Source of the DNA: Borrelia sp. A-FGy1
GTDB lineage: Bacteria; Spirochaetota; Spirochaetia; Borreliales; Borreliaceae
Direction of reading: 5' to 3'
Length of the DNA stretch: 64,000 nucleotides
Assembly: GCF_014084025.1 (NCBI RefSeq)
Contig: NZ_CP043682.1
Coordinates: forward strand, 835,582 to 899,581
The translations under genes and the position numbers were made by a program. The notes below the pieces were generated by a model. It was not told where the DNA came from. It made no database searches and saw nothing but the letters and a program-made list of their open reading frames with translations. Numbering within the stretch: position 1 is the first letter of the stretch; the number at the start of each line of letters is the position of its first letter. This document shows, piece by piece, positions 9,401 to 17,668 of the stretch.

Positions 9401-10847
9401 CTCAGAGTCTCTTTTTAATATTGAAGAGCATTTTGTTATTTATGATATTAATTTAAGTGGTGAGTTGAGCATTGATGGCGACTTATACAATCCAAATCTT
9501 AATGGAGAGATTAATGTAGTAAATGGTTCAATTAGTACAGAATATCTGAGATTTTCTAGACGGCATGGAAAGAGTAGAATTTTAGAATTAGTGAATGTAC
9601 CAATATTGGTTCAAGATAATAAGCTATTATTAAATAATAGCTTTAATTTAAGTTACTATTCTGATGTTAATATATCTGCTAGTTTTAATCTGAACTTTTT
9701 AAGCGATACTATTGTTGATTATTATAAGGTAGACATTGATGTTCCTAGTGGTTCTGGGGTCCCTATTAAGTTTGATAAAGTAGCTATAAATTTTATTGGT
9801 TATACATCAGGTAGCTTTTTTATTGAAGGTAATTCTGAAGAAATTGTGTTTAGAGGAAATCTAAATATTTCAAATTCTTGGGTTTACTTGCTTGAAAATT
9901 CGATTTTTGATTTTTTAATGGATCCTTTTAAAAGATCTAAAGGATCTAGAGTAGCTGACATTAATTCTAAAGATTTCGATATTGTTACAGATCTTAAAAT
10001 AAATTTTGATAGTAATGTTACTTTTCATTGGCCAGATAATAAAATTTCATTTTTAAGTGTTACTGTTGCTAAAAATAATAATTTGATAATTAGGTCTGAT
10101 ACTAAAACAGATGATTTTATGCTTAAGGGAGATTTAAATATATCAAATGGTTCTGTTAATTATAATAATAAGAAATTTGTGTTCAAAGGTGGTTCGTATA
10201 TCTCTTTTAATGAAAATAAGATTAAATTTGATCCATGGGTAAAAATTGAAGCAACAAATGCGATTAAAGATGGTAGTGAAAAATTACTTGTAACTATGAG
10301 TATGGATTGTCCTTTAAGTTTGTGGAAGCTTAAATTTGTATCTTATCCCTTTCGAACAGAGCAAGAAATAAAATATCTTTTGTCAAGTGAAATAATTGGA
10401 GGTGGACATGGATTACAATTTGCAGGTACCAATACAGCTGAAATTGCAATTGGATTAGCTAATGATATTCTTGTGGATTTGGTAGTACAACCTATTGAAG
10501 ATTATGTGCGTTCTGTATTAAAATTAGACCTATTGAGTATAAAGACAGATATATTAAGGAATGCTATTGGTATTTTGGAGAATCCAACTTTTGCAAGTTT
10601 TCTTGACAATACAAGTGTTGTTGTAGGTAAATATTTTTCTAATGGTGTTTTTGGTAAGGCAGGTTTTGGATTTTTAAAAGAGCAAGTAACACCATTTTCA
10701 CAGAATTTAAATTTTAGTGTCAATTTGGGTATTGAACTTGATTCTCCATTTTTCTTCGTGGATTATATTTTTGATTATGATTTCATGAAAAATGGTTTGC
10801 ATGGCATAGGTAATGAGATATCTATTTCTTGGAAATTTAAGTATTGA
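6474..10847 (+). CDS. tamB: TamB-family (DUF490) envelope protein
   Basis: A 1457-residue inner-membrane-anchored periplasm-spanning protein. One N-terminal transmembrane helix (about residues 9-33) is followed by a very long beta-rich region with AsmA-like features and a C-terminal TamB/DUF490 domain (about 1100-1457), including a KKFVFKGGSYISFNENKIKFDPW-type segment cut short here. TamB proteins form lipid-conducting beta-helical bridges, and in B. burgdorferi the homologue has been linked physically to BamA. The gene is directly followed by bamA (18 bases) with no tamA in the window, which fits a BamA-TamB arrangement. ATG 6474 has no clear ribosome binding site. Confidence 0.9.
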   Translation: MNLFFTRSKVSLVFFFSVITFISILIIFILFIQVQVYSVRFLVIRYLELKSGFKIKYEQIAPYFFSSIKIDNLELSLNDQDKILMNTVKINLDLFKLILGDKNIILNVFVKGSNLNFDFNDLNLLKTSSSSSNNFKLNSYEIIGKISNYLDKLHINMEDININLKLSSDKLLKFQVRSFALKTIDDDFLYSSIVDFDSFSNLKEGIINDSYFNSTFYFEGKFKKDLEDGYVNISFLEFNTSYFSLLDQGFQINYSKGNLEVFNLRRENLDFNLSYDANKKFLRLDALFFDVNLLSWVRFNKSFDVYRDYFDINLNGQLALSYNLKDEDLRYAFLLNSFLQDITVNKEIQGIRIQLKGNDRFINIQDAFLKLKRGFINYKGYYSLEDLLPIGRLDFRSARILNFRDINGHLDFSEKQKDFFVKSDNFRIGNLKIQNLNLKTHFSQNKTYVNYLINFKNNSSQILLKGNFDKENFKFNLDIKEFPLFFVNDFLPESVITNFIPEHLLSGKYLNLASDFYLNTLDYAKIRLDRFNFSIASKLDDFNLMFNASGEKNIYKVRNFKYKSGDYNINSIFLIYLFDDRLKISTNFSYLNRNYPFYLELNFKDNHVDLEFTPKARASLNYSNSMIIYTLNVDNFCFHNKDSDILLNIISYGNYEKINNDLSVTINKFRVDRISDAPAYNLNFSFEGLYKNKEINLLNIKFVNKYSSLQGQGHFNLNDKLIGEINLFSNLSSERYFLGVNSNEDGNYVLGRFQGLNFDNLRFFSFLSGKANGNFILNFKDNDLFNYSLNAYLETDGLSLMGIPTYFSFKLGLVDNSLNVYDIKVKQHKREIVTGSFRYDIKDFIGVSNLNIDSDLFSSRVEASFQKFENNDEDLGILKREIDGEISFRDVKYKDNNISNLTIEFKNNLERFIAESIEYDLFNVLYEYVDGNFNVRLGDYLPLSFEARGKILENKINGNIKDIKFNSELITKDFLNSESLFNIEEHFVIYDINLSGELSIDGDLYNPNLNGEINVVNGSISTEYLRFSRRHGKSRILELVNVPILVQDNKLLLNNSFNLSYYSDVNISASFNLNFLSDTIVDYYKVDIDVPSGSGVPIKFDKVAINFIGYTSGSFFIEGNSEEIVFRGNLNISNSWVYLLENSIFDFLMDPFKRSKGSRVADINSKDFDIVTDLKINFDSNVTFHWPDNKISFLSVTVAKNNNLIIRSDTKTDDFMLKGDLNISNGSVNYNNKKFVFKGGSYISFNENKIKFDPWVKIEATNAIKDGSEKLLVTMSMDCPLSLWKLKFVSYPFRTEQEIKYLLSSEIIGGGHGLQFAGTNTAEIAIGLANDILVDLVVQPIEDYVRSVLKLDLLSIKTDILRNAIGILENPTFASFLDNTSVVVGKYFSNGVFGKAGFGFLKEQVTPFSQNLNFSVNLGIELDSPFFFVDYIFDYDFMKNGLHGIGNEISISWKFKY

Positions 10848-10865
10848 GTACTAAGGGGAGTTTAG

Positions 10866-13325
10866 GTGGAGTCTTTTAAGATTTTTATTTTTATATTTTT
10901 TTTCTTATTCCCTATTAGTTTAGTTTATTCGCAGGCTAAATATGAAGGTAAAGTCATAAAAAGCATTGATTTTAATGGACTTAAAAATATAAAAGAAAGA
11001 GATCTTGTCTCTATTTTAAATCCTTATTTAGGTCAGATTTATTCTGATGAAGTTTTTGATAAGTTACAAGTTGATCTTTATGCTCTTGATTATTTTGATG
11101 GAATTATAAGACCTGATTTTAAGGTAAATGATGATAAACTTTTTATAACATTCTTTGTAAAAGAGAAATCCTTAGTAAGGACAATTTCTTTTGTTGATAA
11201 TAGTAAAGTTTTTTGGAATAGTGAACTTCGTGATAAGTCGAACGTAAAGGTAAATGAGTCTTTAAATCTTGCAAATGTTAAAAGAAGTGTGGTTAAGTTT
11301 GAAGAGATGTATAGAGAAGCTGGGTATCTTGATGCTTCTGTTAAATATGAGACTAAGGAAGAAAATAATTTAGTAGATATTGTGTTTGAAATAAATGCAG
11401 GTTCTAAATATGTCGTTAAAGAAGTGGATTTTGAGGGAAACTTAAAATTTAAGAGTAGTACTCTTAGGAAATATTTAGCGTCGAGAACAGCTTCTTTATT
11501 TTCTGATGGGAAATATTTAAAGTCAAATGTCGACAAGGATAAGAATCAGCTTGAGTCTTTTTATAAGAATAATGGATATATTAATGCTAAAGTTATAGAT
11601 AACACTGTAGATATACGGGAGCCTAATGATTCTAGAAAATTGGAAAAAGAAGTTTTTTTGAAATATTTTATTTCAGAAGGAAATGTTTTTAAGTTTGGCA
11701 AGCTTGAAATTTTTGGTAATTTGGTTTTTAGTTTAGATGAGTTAAAGTCTTTAATTACTCTAAGAGAAGGAGACATTTTTAATGAGTCAAAATTTGAGCA
11801 GGACTTTGCTAAAATTCGGGAAAAGTATTATTCAGATGGATATATATTTACAGAGATTTTACCTACTAGGACAATAAGAGGAGAGTTTGTAGATTATTTA
11901 ATTAATATAGTAGAAAAAGATAAAGCTCATATTGAATCTATTAATGTTTCGGGGAATAAAAAAACAGCTTCTCATGTAATACTTAGAGAAGTGCCTCTCA
12001 TAGAAGGAGATGTTTTTAGTTTAGAAAAATTTAGAATGGGAATGCTTAATTTACAAAGACTTGGTTATTTTGGAAATGTAGTTCCTGATATTGCACAGAG
12101 CAGTATTGATGGTTTAATGAAAATAAATTTTTCCGTTGAAGAGAGAGAGACTGCAAGCTTTAGGTTTGGTATGAACTTTGGTGGATTTAGTAATTCTTGG
12201 TTTCCATTTTCATTGTTTGGACAGTGGGAACAATCTAATTTTTTAGGTGAAGGATATTCTTTATCCGCAAGGCTTAATCTTGCCTTTTCAGAACAAAGTT
12301 TCAGGCTATCATTTGAAGATTATTGGTTTATGCAGACTAGATGGACTCTTGGAGGATTTCTTGATTTTTCACATTCTGTAAATACTGCTTATCAGGATAT
12401 TAATGGTCCTATTTTTACTGGTAAAAAGGAAGTTCCGGATCCTTTCGAGAGTTGGGAAGAGTATCATAATGCAAAGAATTTTTCAGATTTTAATATCATG
12501 AATTATTCCTTAGTAAAATTAAGTTTAGCTTTAGTTACTGGATATACTTTTTCCAATTACCTTGGCAAACAAACATTTGCTGGTACTGTTCAATCTGCTT
12601 TAAAGTATGTATATTATGATAATAGTGTTAATAGGCCTTCAAGTTATTACTTAAGAGATAATTATAATACTATTAGATTTGAGAATTCTCTTGGACTTAG
12701 TATTGCATGGGATACAAGGAATTCTCAATCATTATCTAATGATGGATTTTTGCTTAAACAACAATTTGATTTTTTTGGTGGATTTTTATTTGGGCAGAGT
12801 CACTTTACAAAATCTACTACAACCTTTGAAAGGTATTTTTCTCTTTTAGGATATCAAGATATTTTTACCCCCTATTTTGACTTAATATTGACTTTAAGAA
12901 GTGTTTATACAAATATTTTACCACCTCTTGGAAATGGGTTTGAAATGGAAATACAGCCGCATCATTTTATAACTATTAGCGAAAATTTTATGACAGCGAG
13001 AGGATGGGGAACTTTGAAGAATATTTATAGTTCATTTATTAGTACTATTCAGCTGTCAATGCCTGTAATTAAGAATATTTTGGTTTGGGATGCTTTATTT
13101 TTGGATATAGCTGCATATTCTTTAGAAGAGAAAGAAAATGCCTTATTTATTCCTTTTAGTAGTTTTATGTTTAGTTGGGGTTTTGGAGTTAGAAGCTTAT
13201 TGCCTCAGTTGCCTTTATCTTTAGTTGTAGCCTATCCATTTTATTTTGATAATAAAGGCATTAATAAACATTATAATTACTATTCAGGTTTTAAATTTTT
13301 CTTAGCAATTGATATGAGATATTGA
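10866..13325 (+). CDS. bamA: BamA outer-membrane beta-barrel assembly protein
   Basis: Central Omp85 protein that folds outer-membrane barrels. Residues 1-22 form a signal peptide ending in VYSQA. Five POTRA repeats span about 27-430 (each beginning in the style of IKSIDFNGLKNIKERDL and IESINVSGNKKTASHVILR). The C-terminal part is a 16-strand-type barrel ending in the aromatic AIDMRY. The 819-residue length fits. It starts at GTG with AAGGGGAG at 10853-10860, five bases upstream. It sits between tamB and a Skp-like chaperone gene, an ordered outer-membrane assembly cluster. Confidence 0.95.
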   Translation: MESFKIFIFIFFFLFPISLVYSQAKYEGKVIKSIDFNGLKNIKERDLVSILNPYLGQIYSDEVFDKLQVDLYALDYFDGIIRPDFKVNDDKLFITFFVKEKSLVRTISFVDNSKVFWNSELRDKSNVKVNESLNLANVKRSVVKFEEMYREAGYLDASVKYETKEENNLVDIVFEINAGSKYVVKEVDFEGNLKFKSSTLRKYLASRTASLFSDGKYLKSNVDKDKNQLESFYKNNGYINAKVIDNTVDIREPNDSRKLEKEVFLKYFISEGNVFKFGKLEIFGNLVFSLDELKSLITLREGDIFNESKFEQDFAKIREKYYSDGYIFTEILPTRTIRGEFVDYLINIVEKDKAHIESINVSGNKKTASHVILREVPLIEGDVFSLEKFRMGMLNLQRLGYFGNVVPDIAQSSIDGLMKINFSVEERETASFRFGMNFGGFSNSWFPFSLFGQWEQSNFLGEGYSLSARLNLAFSEQSFRLSFEDYWFMQTRWTLGGFLDFSHSVNTAYQDINGPIFTGKKEVPDPFESWEEYHNAKNFSDFNIMNYSLVKLSLALVTGYTFSNYLGKQTFAGTVQSALKYVYYDNSVNRPSSYYLRDNYNTIRFENSLGLSIAWDTRNSQSLSNDGFLLKQQFDFFGGFLFGQSHFTKSTTTFERYFSLLGYQDIFTPYFDLILTLRSVYTNILPPLGNGFEMEIQPHHFITISENFMTARGWGTLKNIYSSFISTIQLSMPVIKNILVWDALFLDIAAYSLEEKENALFIPFSSFMFSWGFGVRSLLPQLPLSLVVAYPFYFDNKGINKHYNYYSGFKFFLAIDMRY

Positions 13326-13357
13326 TATAATTGTTTTGTCTTTATAGGGAGAAAATT

Positions 13358-13873
13358 ATGCTTTTACTATTTTTGTTAGTTTATTTATTTCCATTAAACA
13401 TTTTTGCTCTAGATGTTACAAAGGTAGGTATTGTAGATTTTGAAAAAGTTGTAATTGAATTTTTGAATCCACAGTTAAAATCTAATCTTGAGCAGTTGAA
13501 GAAACATTATCAAGAAAAAATAGATGCCTTGAATTCTGAGATTAAAGATTTGAGAAAAATGTATGATGAAGCAGTTGATGTTCATGATTTAGATAATGCA
13601 AGGCTTTATGGTAACCAGTATAATCTAAAAATAGATGAGCTTAAAAAACTTACAACTTTAGCAAAAAGCAATCTTGATCAACAAAAACAGATTAATATAA
13701 ATAGTATCAATAGCGATGGTGTTCTTTTGAGTAAAATACTTAATGGAATCCAATATATAGCAGAGACTAATGGTATTTCTTTGGTTATTAAAAAGGATAA
13801 TCCTTATATCCTTTATTATAATAGTATTGTTGATATAACAGATGATATTATTAGATATTTAAATAAGAATTAA
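13358..13873 (+). CDS. Skp/OmpH-like periplasmic chaperone
   Basis: About 171 residues. The start is ATG 13358, with AGGGAGA at 13346-13352; the longer in-frame TTG at 13331 lacks a site and would bury the signal peptide. Residues 1-18 form a signal peptide (LLLFLLVYLFPLNIFA). Then comes VGIVDFEKVVIEF, typical of Skp N-termini, followed by a charged coiled coil (about 35-110, LKKHYQEKIDALNSEIKDL). Skp holds unfolded barrels in the periplasm for BamA, and its position directly after bamA supports this. Family membership rests on architecture rather than identity. Confidence 0.8.
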   Translation: MLLLFLLVYLFPLNIFALDVTKVGIVDFEKVVIEFLNPQLKSNLEQLKKHYQEKIDALNSEIKDLRKMYDEAVDVHDLDNARLYGNQYNLKIDELKKLTTLAKSNLDQQKQININSINSDGVLLSKILNGIQYIAETNGISLVIKKDNPYILYYNSIVDITDDIIRYLNKN

Positions 13874-13905
13874 ATAAGATATTTTGATTAAGATTTATTT
13901 TTAAT

Positions 13906-14418
13906 TTAATTATGATTATGAATTTCTTGTTTTAATCGTTGAATCAAACTACAAAATTCTTTTTTGTTGTCTTTATTAATATTTGAAAGTAAGATATGTG
14001 ATTTTAATATTGATTTAAATATTTTATTTTTTTGTTCATTATAGCAAAGATATTCTTTCATTTCATTTTTTTTATAAATTTCTTCTCTTTTTTCTATTTT
14101 TAATATCTTTTCAAGACCAAGAGATCTTAGGTTTTCGAGAGCTTCTTTGCTAGGGTTTATAATTTTAAAGATTTTTTTGTATTCATTGCTTTTTTTATTA
14201 ACATATACTAGCGTGCCCATGAATGTTGAATCTAAATATTGTATTTCTGATAAGTCTAGGTATACCAAACAGATTTTAGTACCATTTTTAAATATATCTT
14301 TAATGAATGTTTTAAAACTGATAGCGTGTAGTGCTGTAAATCTATTAATTAACTTTATGAAAATATAAATATCCCTTGATAAATAAAAAATATTACTTTT
14401 AGGAATAATTTCTTTCAT
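13906..14418 (-). CDS. STAS-domain protein, anti-sigma-factor-antagonist-like, with C-terminal extension
   Basis: About 170 residues from ATG 14418. The central part matches STAS domains: VYLDLSEIQYLDSTFMGTLV carries the DS-T-F-x-G-x-L loop whose serine is phosphorylated in SpoIIAA/RsbV-type proteins. A C-terminal tail of about 70 residues (from about 100, rich in Lys and Glu) has no family I know. A TTG at 14469 would lengthen the protein by 17 residues, but it lies inside the -35 box of the gene's own likely promoter. No kinase or phosphatase partner is encoded nearby. It could act in sigma-factor control or as a structural STAS module; the sequence cannot decide. Confidence 0.75.
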   Translation of the reverse strand: MKEIIPKSNIFYLSRDIYIFIKLINRFTALHAISFKTFIKDIFKNGTKICLVYLDLSEIQYLDSTFMGTLVYVNKKSNEYKKIFKIINPSKEALENLRSLGLEKILKIEKREEIYKKNEMKEYLCYNEQKNKIFKSILKSHILLSNINKDNKKEFCSLIQRLKQEIHNHN

Positions 14419-14440
14419 AATATATTCTTTTTCAATAACA

Positions 14441-14469
14441 AGTATATTGTAAAGTTTTAATAATATCAA
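14441..14469 (-). promoter_or_regulatory. Promoter of the STAS gene
   Basis: On the minus strand, TTGATA (14469-14464) and TATACT (14446-14441) are separated by 17 bases, a near-consensus sigma-70 promoter. Predicted transcription start is near 14434, about 16 bases before ATG 14418. This argues against the upstream TTG as the start codon. Confidence 0.6.
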
Positions 14470-14476
14470 TTATAAT
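14447..14476 (+). promoter_or_regulatory. Promoter of mutS, overlapping the divergent promoter
   Basis: TTGTAA (14447-14452), 18 bases, then TATAAT (14471-14476). The predicted start near 14483 would leave only about seven untranslated bases before the mutS ATG, and no Shine-Dalgarno sequence is visible. The elements interlock with the minus-strand promoter at 14441-14469. Confidence 0.55.
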
Positions 14477-14489
14477 TCAATATCATTTT

Positions 14490-17063
14490 ATGGAAAAAAA
14501 AGTTACACCAATGATGAAGCAATATTTAAAAATTAAGAATAATTATAAAGATGCTATTGTATTCTTTAGAGTAGGAAGTTTTTATGAGATGTTCTTTAAT
14601 GATGCGCTCGAGGGAAGTAAACTTTTAGGTTTAACTTTGACTAAACGGGAAGGTATTCCTATGTGTGGGGTGCCTTGTCATGCAAGTAAGGAATATGTAA
14701 AAAAATTAATTTCGTTAGATAAAAAAGTTGCAATCTGTGAGCAAGGATTACAAGCAGAGTCTAAAGGGCCTTTAGAGAGAGAGGTTGTTGAGGTCGTAAG
14801 CCCTGGTGTTGTTATTGATGAGGATTTTTTAGAAGATGATGCTAATAATTATTTGGTTGCGATTAGTGATTATAAGGGATATTATTCATTTTCATATATA
14901 GACTTATCAACATCCAGGCTTGGGATAATAATTTATGAGGGTAGTTTTTTAGAAAAGTTAAGACGGGATATTGAAAAGTACTCTCCAAGAGAAGTAATAG
15001 TATCGGAAGGTTTTTATTATAAATACTTGGAAAAGCTTGTTTTTGATAAGTTTTTAGTAAATAAAGTGCCTAATTGGCACTTGGATAAAGAAATTGCAAT
15101 AAAAGCATTGAAAGAGCATTTTAATATAGTTAGCTTGAGTGCTCTTGGCTTTAAAGAAGAAGAACCTCATTATATTTCATCTTTTTTAATAATAGATTAT
15201 ATCAAAAATAATTTAAAGAACTTATTGAGTAATATTAATACGATTCATATTAATAATGATTCTGGATATATGTTTCTTGATGATGTTACTCAAATTAATC
15301 TTGAACTTGTTAAAAATAATAATGATTTAACTTCTCGTTATTCTCTTTATTCAGTTTTAAATGATTGCAAAACTCCAATGGGAAAGAGACTTTTAAGAGA
15401 ATATATATTAAATCCACTTTTAGATATTTCTGAAATCAATGCTAGATTAGATCATGTAGAATTTTTAAATAATAATGTTAATTTGACAATAAAATTAAGA
15501 GATATTCTTAGTAATGTTTGGGATATTGAGAGAATAATTTCAAGGCTTCAAATGAGAAAGTATGCAAAAAAAGATTTTTTATTTATAAGAGAAGCTTTAA
15601 TAGCTTTCTTTTTAATAAAGAGATTATTTAACGAACATTCTTTTGGATATTGGATATTTGATAATAATGATGAAGATAATATAAGAGGAATTTATTCTTT
15701 AATAAATGGTTCAATTTCAAGAGAACAAAATGAGATTATTAAGCAAGGATATAATCCTAAAATTGATCGCTTAAGGGAAATAAAAAATAATGCAAGCAAA
15801 TATGTTGAAGATTATCTTAATTTTGAGAGAAATTTTAGCAAGATTAATAATCTTAAAATAAAGAAGACTAATGTTAGAGGTTTATTTTTTGAAGTTACAA
15901 AAAGTTACTATGGTCATATTCCACCTCATTTTATTGAAAGTCAATCTCTAAATTCTTCAAAGAGATATAAAACTAGCAAGCTTATTGAGCTTGAAAGAGA
16001 TATTAATGATGCTGAAGATAATTTATCAGTCCTTGAGCAAGAAATATTTGATGAGATAGCTTTAAGAATATCTAAACATAGTGCAGTAATTAAGAAAATT
16101 TCTGAGTTTTATGCATATAGTGATGTGGTATCTAATTTTGCTTATTTGGCTAGAAAAAATGAATATGTAAAACCTACATTAACTAATGAGAAAGAAATTA
16201 TTCTTGAGGGTGCAAGGCATCCTGTTGTTGAGTATTATATGAAGGGAGTAGAGTCTTTTACTAAAAATTCAGTAAGGATTAATAATGAAAAGTATTTTTG
16301 TCTAATTACTGGTCCTAATATGGCCGGCAAATCAACTTATTTGCGTCAAACTGCTTTAGTTGTTTTAATGGGTCATATCGGATCTTTTGTACCTGCTTCT
16401 AAAGCTGTAATAGGAGTTACAGATAAAATTTTTTGTAGAATTGGGGCAAGCGATAATATTTCTAAAGGAGAATCTACTTTTTTGGTTGAGATGAATGAAA
16501 CTGCTAATATTTTAAGAAACGCTACTCCTAATAGTTTAATAATTATGGATGAAGTTGGAAGAGGTACTAGCACTAATGATGGGCTTGCTATTGCTTATTC
16601 CATTGTAGAATATATTTTAGGATATATTAAATCTAGAAGTCTTTTTGCAACTCATTTTCATGAACTTTCAGCTATTAAACATAGCTCTTTTGTTAATCTT
16701 TCAATGAAGATAGAAAGACAAGGAAGTGAACTTATTTTTTTAAGGGAAATTGAAGAAAAACCATCGCTTAATTCTTATGGAATTTATGTTGCTAGAATAG
16801 CTGGAATACCTTTAAAAGTTATTGAAAGGGCAAATTTTATTCTTAAAAGTTTAACAAGCAGAGAAGGGCTTTATATATCAGAACTTCTGTCTTTAGGTTC
16901 TTCTGTGGACGATAGTGAAGTGGAAGAAGATTTAAAATATAAAGATGATATTAATGCATACTTGGAGATTAAAGAGTTAATTTCTAAAGTAGATATTAAT
17001 AATACTACGCCTCATCAGGCAATAGATTTGCTCAATCAAATAATTTTAAAGACTAAGGCTTAA
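14490..17063 (+). CDS. mutS: DNA mismatch repair protein MutS
   Basis: Recognises mismatches and starts repair with MutL. The 857-residue length is normal. The N-terminal mismatch-binding domain has GSFYEMF (the Phe-x-Glu wedge) near residue 33. The C-terminal ATPase has GPNMAGKSTYLRQ (Walker A), MDEVGRGTSTNDGLA (Walker B and signature) and FATHFHEL. A helix-turn-helix dimerisation tail follows. There is no clear ribosome binding site; the start is fixed by VTPMMKQYLKIK at the N-terminus, as in other MutS proteins. A single-gene unit, divergent from the STAS gene. Confidence 0.97.
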   Translation: MEKKVTPMMKQYLKIKNNYKDAIVFFRVGSFYEMFFNDALEGSKLLGLTLTKREGIPMCGVPCHASKEYVKKLISLDKKVAICEQGLQAESKGPLEREVVEVVSPGVVIDEDFLEDDANNYLVAISDYKGYYSFSYIDLSTSRLGIIIYEGSFLEKLRRDIEKYSPREVIVSEGFYYKYLEKLVFDKFLVNKVPNWHLDKEIAIKALKEHFNIVSLSALGFKEEEPHYISSFLIIDYIKNNLKNLLSNINTIHINNDSGYMFLDDVTQINLELVKNNNDLTSRYSLYSVLNDCKTPMGKRLLREYILNPLLDISEINARLDHVEFLNNNVNLTIKLRDILSNVWDIERIISRLQMRKYAKKDFLFIREALIAFFLIKRLFNEHSFGYWIFDNNDEDNIRGIYSLINGSISREQNEIIKQGYNPKIDRLREIKNNASKYVEDYLNFERNFSKINNLKIKKTNVRGLFFEVTKSYYGHIPPHFIESQSLNSSKRYKTSKLIELERDINDAEDNLSVLEQEIFDEIALRISKHSAVIKKISEFYAYSDVVSNFAYLARKNEYVKPTLTNEKEIILEGARHPVVEYYMKGVESFTKNSVRINNEKYFCLITGPNMAGKSTYLRQTALVVLMGHIGSFVPASKAVIGVTDKIFCRIGASDNISKGESTFLVEMNETANILRNATPNSLIIMDEVGRGTSTNDGLAIAYSIVEYILGYIKSRSLFATHFHELSAIKHSSFVNLSMKIERQGSELIFLREIEEKPSLNSYGIYVARIAGIPLKVIERANFILKSLTSREGLYISELLSLGSSVDDSEVEEDLKYKDDINAYLEIKELISKVDINNTTPHQAIDLLNQIILKTKA

Positions 17064-17107
17064 GCATTGGTATGCAGGTTGGAGATAATTTTTCTTAAAA
17101 TTTATTT

Positions 17108-17591
17108 ATGACCTTTTGTCTTTTTGCTATAGGAATTATGCTTGTTTTAATGTTATTTATATGTATCTTTTTGAATTTTTTGAGTTTTGGAATGATTATG
17201 TTTGTATATATTTTTAATATATGAACCGAGTATAAAAATTTTTCTTTCATATAAGTAATACTTACAAGAATCTCTTTTTAGATTTTTTGAAGATAGAATT
17301 TTAAGTGTTTATTGAATATTGGTTTTGATAGTTTTGATATTGTAGTTAGTGTTCCTTGCAATATGAAGATAAAATTTATATCCATGTGATTATAGATTTG
17401 ATCATATGAGTATATTTGTAAATTTATTATCTAATACTAAAACAGTACTCATTGACGAATATTATTACAATAATAATATTTATGATTTTTGTAAAAATTT
17501 TAATAGTATATGGGTTTATAGAATAGTAGATTTATTAGTTTTTAAAGTTTTTAGTTTGAAAAGTTTTAATATTGACATTTATTTTTATTAA
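17108..17591 (+). pseudogene. Decayed comF-like phosphoribosyltransferase gene
   Basis: The 605 bases between mutS and rimP hold no intact gene, but pieces of a ComF-like protein can be read in order. Around 17333-17386 one frame gives FDIVVSVPCNMKIKF, like the FDxIVPVPL segment before the RGFNQ motif of ComF. It then hits stops at 17387-17400. In another frame 17406-17591 reads KTVLIDEYYYNNNIYDFCK, resembling the phosphoribosyltransferase loop VLIDDVxTTG with its acidic pair and TTG eroded. Order and spacing fit a single gene with frameshifts and stops. B31 carries comF (BB0798, from memory) at this position. The short intact frame 17406-17591 is unlikely to be functional. Confidence 0.45.
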
Positions 17592-17600
17592 TGCTATCCT
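17572..17600 (+). promoter_or_regulatory. Strong sigma-70 promoter for rimP-nusA-infB
   Basis: TTGACA (17572-17577), a 17-base spacer, then TATCCT (17595-17600) with an extended TGC directly before it. Predicted transcription start is near 17607. This is the closest match to the sigma-70 consensus that I found in the window. Confidence 0.75.
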
Positions 17601-17623
17601 TACAAAATAAATTATTATTATTT

Positions 17624-17658
17624 AATAAGGTTCTTTTGAAAAGAACCTTATTATTTTT
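17624..17658 (+). terminator. Terminator-like hairpin in the rimP leader (possible attenuator)
   Basis: A perfect 14-bp inverted repeat, AATAAGGTTCTTTT (17624-17637) and AAAAGAACCTTATT (17639-17652), followed by ATTTTT. It begins about 17 bases after the predicted transcription start and ends just before the rimP ribosome binding site AGGGA (17659-17663). Because the promoter lies upstream of it, the hairpin acts within the leader of rimP-nusA-infB rather than ending mutS transcription. Confidence 0.65.
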
Positions 17659-17668
17659 AGGGATCTAA

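Noticed and set aside
11090-11536. 148-codon minus-strand frame inside bamA
   Set aside because: It lies wholly opposite well-conserved POTRA codons and has no ribosome binding site or recognisable motif; a shadow frame.
13331-13357. Longer TTG start for the Skp-like protein
   Set aside because: It would place nine residues before a clear signal peptide, and AGGGAGA is correctly spaced for ATG 13358.
14419-14469. TTG 14469 start for the STAS protein
   Set aside because: It coincides with the -35 box of the gene's own likely promoter.
17406-17591. 61-codon frame between mutS and rimP as a real gene
   Set aside because: No ribosome binding site, composition of decayed sequence, and its VLIDE segment fits a comF remnant better than an independent gene.
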